DNA from: DATGUN01 sp035301285 | Lineage (GTDB): Bacteria > Bacillota > Bacilli > Bacillales > Amphibacillaceae | Direction of reading: 5' to 3' | DNA: 64,000 nt | NCBI GenBank assembly: GCA_035301285.1 | Contig: DATGUN010000007.1 | Location: forward strand, 1-64,000 | Shown: positions 61,188 through 64,000 of the stretch, piece by piece | Layout: each line of letters starts with the position of its first letter | Numbering within the stretch: position 1 is the first letter of the stretch | Translations under genes and position numbers: made by a program | Notes under the pieces: generated by a model | What the model was told of the DNA's origin: nothing | What the model saw: only the letters and a program-made list of their open reading frames with translations | Databases searched by the model: none

Positions 61188-62111
61188 TTATTGATGGGGA
61201 ATGGTCCATTTAAACAAATCATGTGCAAGCTCTGTATTCGGAAAAACACGACGGGCTTCCTTCAATAATCCAGGGTAATCCTCTTCTCTATAACGTGATG
61301 AAATGTGCGTCAACAGCAATGTTCCAACATTAGCTTCTTTTGCAATGGTCGCTGCTTGACCGGTTGTTGAATGGAAATACTCCCTGGCACGTTTTGCTGA
61401 CTGATCATTAAATGTAGCTTCATGTACAAGCACATCTGAATCTTTAACGAACGCGATATGTTCTTGTTTATAGCGCGTATCTCCTAATACGGAAATAACC
61501 CTCCCTTTTTTATTCGGGCCAAGGAAATGCTCACGGTGTAACGTCTCCCCATCAGGTGTCACAACGGTAGGATTTTCTTTAATCTGCTGATAGATAGGAC
61601 CTGGTTTGATCCCTCTTTCCCGTAATTTTTCTACAATCAATTCACCAAGGCGATCCTTTTCGGTAATTCGATAGCCGAACGAAGGGACACCATGTTCCAA
61701 CCGGTAACAATCCACTATAAACTGCTCATCATCGATCAGGCGACCTGTTTCAACTTCCTTGATGACGAGTGGATATGTTAAATGGGTCTGACTTGATATA
61801 AGAGACGAATTGACATAATCTTCAATACCAGGTGGGCCATATATTGTCAACGTCTCTGTCCCTCCAAGAAAAGAACGACTGCTCAAAAATCCTGGGAGAC
61901 CGAAGATATGATCTCCATGCATATGCGTAATGAAAATTTTAGTTATTTTACGTGGCTTTATATTTGTATATAAAAGTTGATGTTGAGTGGCTTCTCCACA
62001 ATCAAAAAGCCAAATGCTGTTTATTTCCTGAAGCAATGTCAATGCAAGAGCCGATACATTCCGTTCCTTTGATGGTGTGCCTGCACCGGTGCCAAGAAAA
62101 GTGATTTCCAT
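61188..62111 (-). CDS. rnz: Ribonuclease Z
   Basis: A 307-aa tRNA 3' processing endonuclease of the MBL fold, needed for tRNAs lacking an encoded CCA, such as tRNA-Asn, -Met, -His and -Phe at the start of this window. Motifs are TFLGTGAGTPSKERNVSALAL, the zinc motif THMHGDHIFGLPGFLSSR, the exosite-type region (about 140-190), VLGDTRYKQEH, HEATF and LTHISSRY. AGGAGG lies before the ATG. It is transcribed together with or just after the glycerophosphodiesterase gene. Confidence 0.96.
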   Translation of the reverse strand: MEITFLGTGAGTPSKERNVSALALTLLQEINSIWLFDCGEATQHQLLYTNIKPRKITKIFITHMHGDHIFGLPGFLSSRSFLGGTETLTIYGPPGIEDYVNSSLISSQTHLTYPLVIKEVETGRLIDDEQFIVDCYRLEHGVPSFGYRITEKDRLGELIVEKLRERGIKPGPIYQQIKENPTVVTPDGETLHREHFLGPNKKGRVISVLGDTRYKQEHIAFVKDSDVLVHEATFNDQSAKRAREYFHSTTGQAATIAKEANVGTLLLTHISSRYREEDYPGLLKEARRVFPNTELAHDLFKWTIPHQ

Positions 62112-62130
62112 CAGATGTCCTCCTCAAATT

Positions 62131-62883
62131 TTATCTAACCGAGCGTCCGCTCATGAATATCTTATATTGTTCAATCCCTTTATCGGGATAATCCGTAATA
62201 ATACTATCACATCCATATTTAAAACATTTATGCATGGGAGCTAGTCTATTGACGGTATAGACACGTAGGTTGATATACGCCTTTCTGCACTGTCTGATGA
62301 TATTTTGGCGGAGCATGCGATATTCGATATGGAGCGCACTTGCTCCCATCTCTTTTGCTGCTTTAACCAGGTTTTTTTTACGTTTTGAGGCTAAATAAGC
62401 GATTTCGACATGTTCCCTAAAGTATTTCATCCGTCTGATGCTGGTTGAATTAAAGCTTGATATTGTGGTACGATTTAACAATCGATAATACTTTAGATGT
62501 TCATATACAATCGCCTCAAGATGTTTATAGTCTATTTTATTATTTTTCAATTCCAAGTTTAAATATAGTGGCTTATATTGTGCCCAGCGAAGAAAAGTTT
62601 CCAAGGAAACGATCCGCTCACCGGTAAAATCTTTGGAAAACCATGCTCCGGCATCAATCGATTGAAGTTGGTCATACGTATAATCTTTCACATACCCTTT
62701 TGCATTGGTCGTCCGTTTCAGTGTTTGATCATGGAACAGAACAGGTACATTATCTTTGGTCAACTGTACATCTGTTTCAATGCCGCATACACCCTGTTGA
62801 TAGCATTTTTCAAAGGCTGCCATCGTATTTTCCGGTGCTATTTTACTTGCTCCACGATGTGCAATGATTGTTGTAGTCGACAA
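62131..62883 (-). CDS. Glycerophosphodiester phosphodiesterase
   Basis: A 250-aa cytoplasmic GDPD that splits glycerophosphodiesters to glycerol-3-phosphate and an alcohol. It has IAHRGASKIAPENTMAAF (catalytic His and metal Glu), GIETDVQLTKDNVPVLFHDQTLKRTTN (Glu, Asp and second His) and LNLELKNN. No signal peptide. The start is taken as TTG at 62883, 6 nt after GAGGTG; a GTG at 62892 is part of that site. It lies 19 nt upstream of rnz on the same strand. Confidence 0.93.
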   Translation of the reverse strand: MSTTTIIAHRGASKIAPENTMAAFEKCYQQGVCGIETDVQLTKDNVPVLFHDQTLKRTTNAKGYVKDYTYDQLQSIDAGAWFSKDFTGERIVSLETFLRWAQYKPLYLNLELKNNKIDYKHLEAIVYEHLKYYRLLNRTTISSFNSTSIRRMKYFREHVEIAYLASKRKKNLVKAAKEMGASALHIEYRMLRQNIIRQCRKAYINLRVYTVNRLAPMHKCFKYGCDSIITDYPDKGIEQYKIFMSGRSVR

Positions 62884-62949
62884 TAGTTTCACCTCTTATT
62901 TGATTGTGTTGGAAAGCGAATGAAAAGTCAATTTATTGGGGGAATTTAA

Positions 62950-64000
62950 ATGAACACGTGGCAAACAAGGGAAGAGTTGCTCGATCTTTTATGTTCACTC
63001 GTCAATCATCAAAGTATCACAGGTAGCAATGCTGAAATCGCTCTACCTGAATATATCCATCACTTATTGGCCCAAAAAGATTATTTTCAAACACACCCAC
63101 AACATTTGAATTTACATCCATTGGAAGATGGCAGGCATCTTCTTACAGCCCTTGTACGTGGAGGGAAAGCAACGACTGAAGAAACCGTTATTCTACTCAG
63201 TCATTTTGATGTGGTCGGGATAGAAGATTATGGTTCGCTTCGAAATTTAGCGTTTCATCCCATTGAGTTAACGAGAGAACTTAATCAACGGGAAGATGAA
63301 TTGCCGCAAGAGGTTGCACGTGATTTGGAAAAAGGAAACTGGCTATTCGGAAGAGGAACAATGGACATGAAAGCGGGCCTTGCTTTACATCTATCCAAAC
63401 TGGAACAAGCCATGGAAGGAACATTTCATGGAAATATTTTACTGGTGACCGTCCCCGACGAAGAAGTCAATTCAAAAGGTATGATCGCTGCATTACCTGT
63501 TTTGGAAAAAATCAAAGAAGAAGAAAACTTATATTATAATGCATGTTTAAATGGCGAACCGATTTTTCAAAAATATCCAGAAGACCCCAATTATTATATT
63601 TATACAGGGTCTATCGGTAAGGTGTTGCCTGGATTTTATTGTCACGGAAAAGAAACACATGCCGGTGAACCTTTTTCCGGTTTGAACCCAAATTTAATGA
63701 CGAGTTTTTTGACCAATCACATCGAACTGAATCAATCATTCATAGAAGTGAGCGGACAAGAAGTGACACCACCACCTGTCAGTTTGATGCAACGCGACTT
63801 AAAAGAGGAATATTCCGTACAGACCCCCCAAGCAGCCATATCCATGTACAACATCCTATACTTCAATCAATCATTTGATGAGCTTAATGATAAATTGAAA
63901 CAAGGAGCAAAAATGGCGGCCAATGATGTAGAAGCGTATATTTATGAAAAGGCAAAGCAATTTTCAGAAACAGCTGGTCAATTCCCACTACCAAATCCAA
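62950..64000 (+). CDS. RocB/YqjN-like M20 peptidase, cut by the window end
   Basis: The first 350 residues of an M20-family protein; the frame is still open at the last base. Metal sites are in VILLSHFDVVG (His, Asp), FGRGTMDMKAGLALHL (bridging Asp) and VTVPDEEVNSKGM (Glu). The inserted region (LGNRNLAFHPIELTRELN-like, then LPQEVARDLEKGNWLFGRG) is characteristic of the RocB group of about 540 aa. RocB is linked to arginine use; B. subtilis YqjN, in this neighbourhood, is of unknown role. GGGGG lies before the ATG. Confidence 0.88.
   Translation, partial: MNTWQTREELLDLLCSLVNHQSITGSNAEIALPEYIHHLLAQKDYFQTHPQHLNLHPLEDGRHLLTALVRGGKATTEETVILLSHFDVVGIEDYGSLRNLAFHPIELTRELNQREDELPQEVARDLEKGNWLFGRGTMDMKAGLALHLSKLEQAMEGTFHGNILLVTVPDEEVNSKGMIAALPVLEKIKEEENLYYNACLNGEPIFQKYPEDPNYYIYTGSIGKVLPGFYCHGKETHAGEPFSGLNPNLMTSFLTNHIELNQSFIEVSGQEVTPPPVSLMQRDLKEEYSVQTPQAAISMYNILYFNQSFDELNDKLKQGAKMAANDVEAYIYEKAKQFSETAGQFPLPNP

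Noticed and set aside
1..64000. Mobile elements, prophage, CRISPR array, restriction or defence systems
   Set aside because: No transposase, integrase, phage or Cas-like protein and no regularly spaced repeats were seen. The SNF2 protein YqhH is a conserved housekeeping neighbour, not a defence gene.
38300..64000. Horizontally gained island starting at oapA
   Set aside because: Codon use changes, but the gene order stays that of Bacillus core genes (recN, spoIVB, spo0A, bkd, dinB, rnz), which does not look like an accessory island. Recombination or assembly chimera remain open.

Overview
The window is a chromosomal segment from an endospore-forming, naturally competent, low-GC Firmicute of the Bacillaceae. 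It carries spoIIIAA-AH, spoIVB, spo0A, the whole comG operon, and the gene order of the Bacillus subtilis yqg-yqh-yqi-yqj region (compared from memory). The OLE RNA/oapA pair points to an extremophilic (alkaliphilic, halophilic or anaerobic) relative. I cannot name the species.

Layout. 1-560: the end of a tRNA cluster (Asn, Met, His, Ile2, Ser, Phe). 0.7-9.2 kb: sodA, an MFS transporter, pbpA, small membrane proteins, rpmG, yqgN, yqgQ, yqgX, yqgY. 9.4-13.2 kb, minus strand: comGA-GG, the competence pseudopilus. 13.3-16.5 kb: aroK, yqzE, yqhG, yqhH. 16.7-20.9 kb: tandem glycine riboswitch and gcvT-gcvPA-gcvPB. 21-26.4 kb: rhodanese, mntR, patatin, membrane proteins, aroQ, an Xaa-Pro peptidase, efp. 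26.6-31.7 kb: spoIIIA operon. 31.9-37.7 kb: accBC, nusB, folD, xseAB, ispA. 37.7-38.9 kb: OLE RNA and its membrane partner gene oapA. 39-44 kb: tlyA, recN, spoIVB, spo0A. 44.1-53.1 kb: bkdR and the branched-chain keto acid dehydrogenase operon with a bacilliredoxin. 54.5-58.5 kb: a methylmalonyl-CoA block with a cobalamin-domain/epimerase fusion. 58.6-64 kb: a peptidase, DNA polymerase IV, RNase Z, a glycerophosphodiesterase and a truncated RocB-like peptidase.

How the genes work together. Bcd and the Bkd complex turn Val, Ile and Leu into branched acyl-CoAs, which feed branched fatty acids and, for Val and Ile, propionyl-CoA. The carboxyltransferase, epimerase and mutase just downstream would take propionyl-CoA to succinyl-CoA. 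AccB/AccC start fatty acid synthesis. SpoIIIA, SpoIVB and Spo0A run sporulation. The OLE RNA is the most notable element: a structured RNA of about 600 nt that sits at the membrane with OapA and has been tied to stress and Mg2+ physiology in Halalkalibacterium halodurans.

Points to check first: (1) the OLE/oapA locus lacks the usual dxs and argR/ahrC neighbours; (2) codon choice shifts at about 38.3 kb, exactly at OLE/oapA; (3) the BkdR homologue has lost the sigma-54-contacting GAFTGA loop, and bcd has a sigma-A-like promoter; (4) the mutase B12 domain is fused to methylmalonyl-CoA epimerase. I saw no IS element, prophage or CRISPR array.
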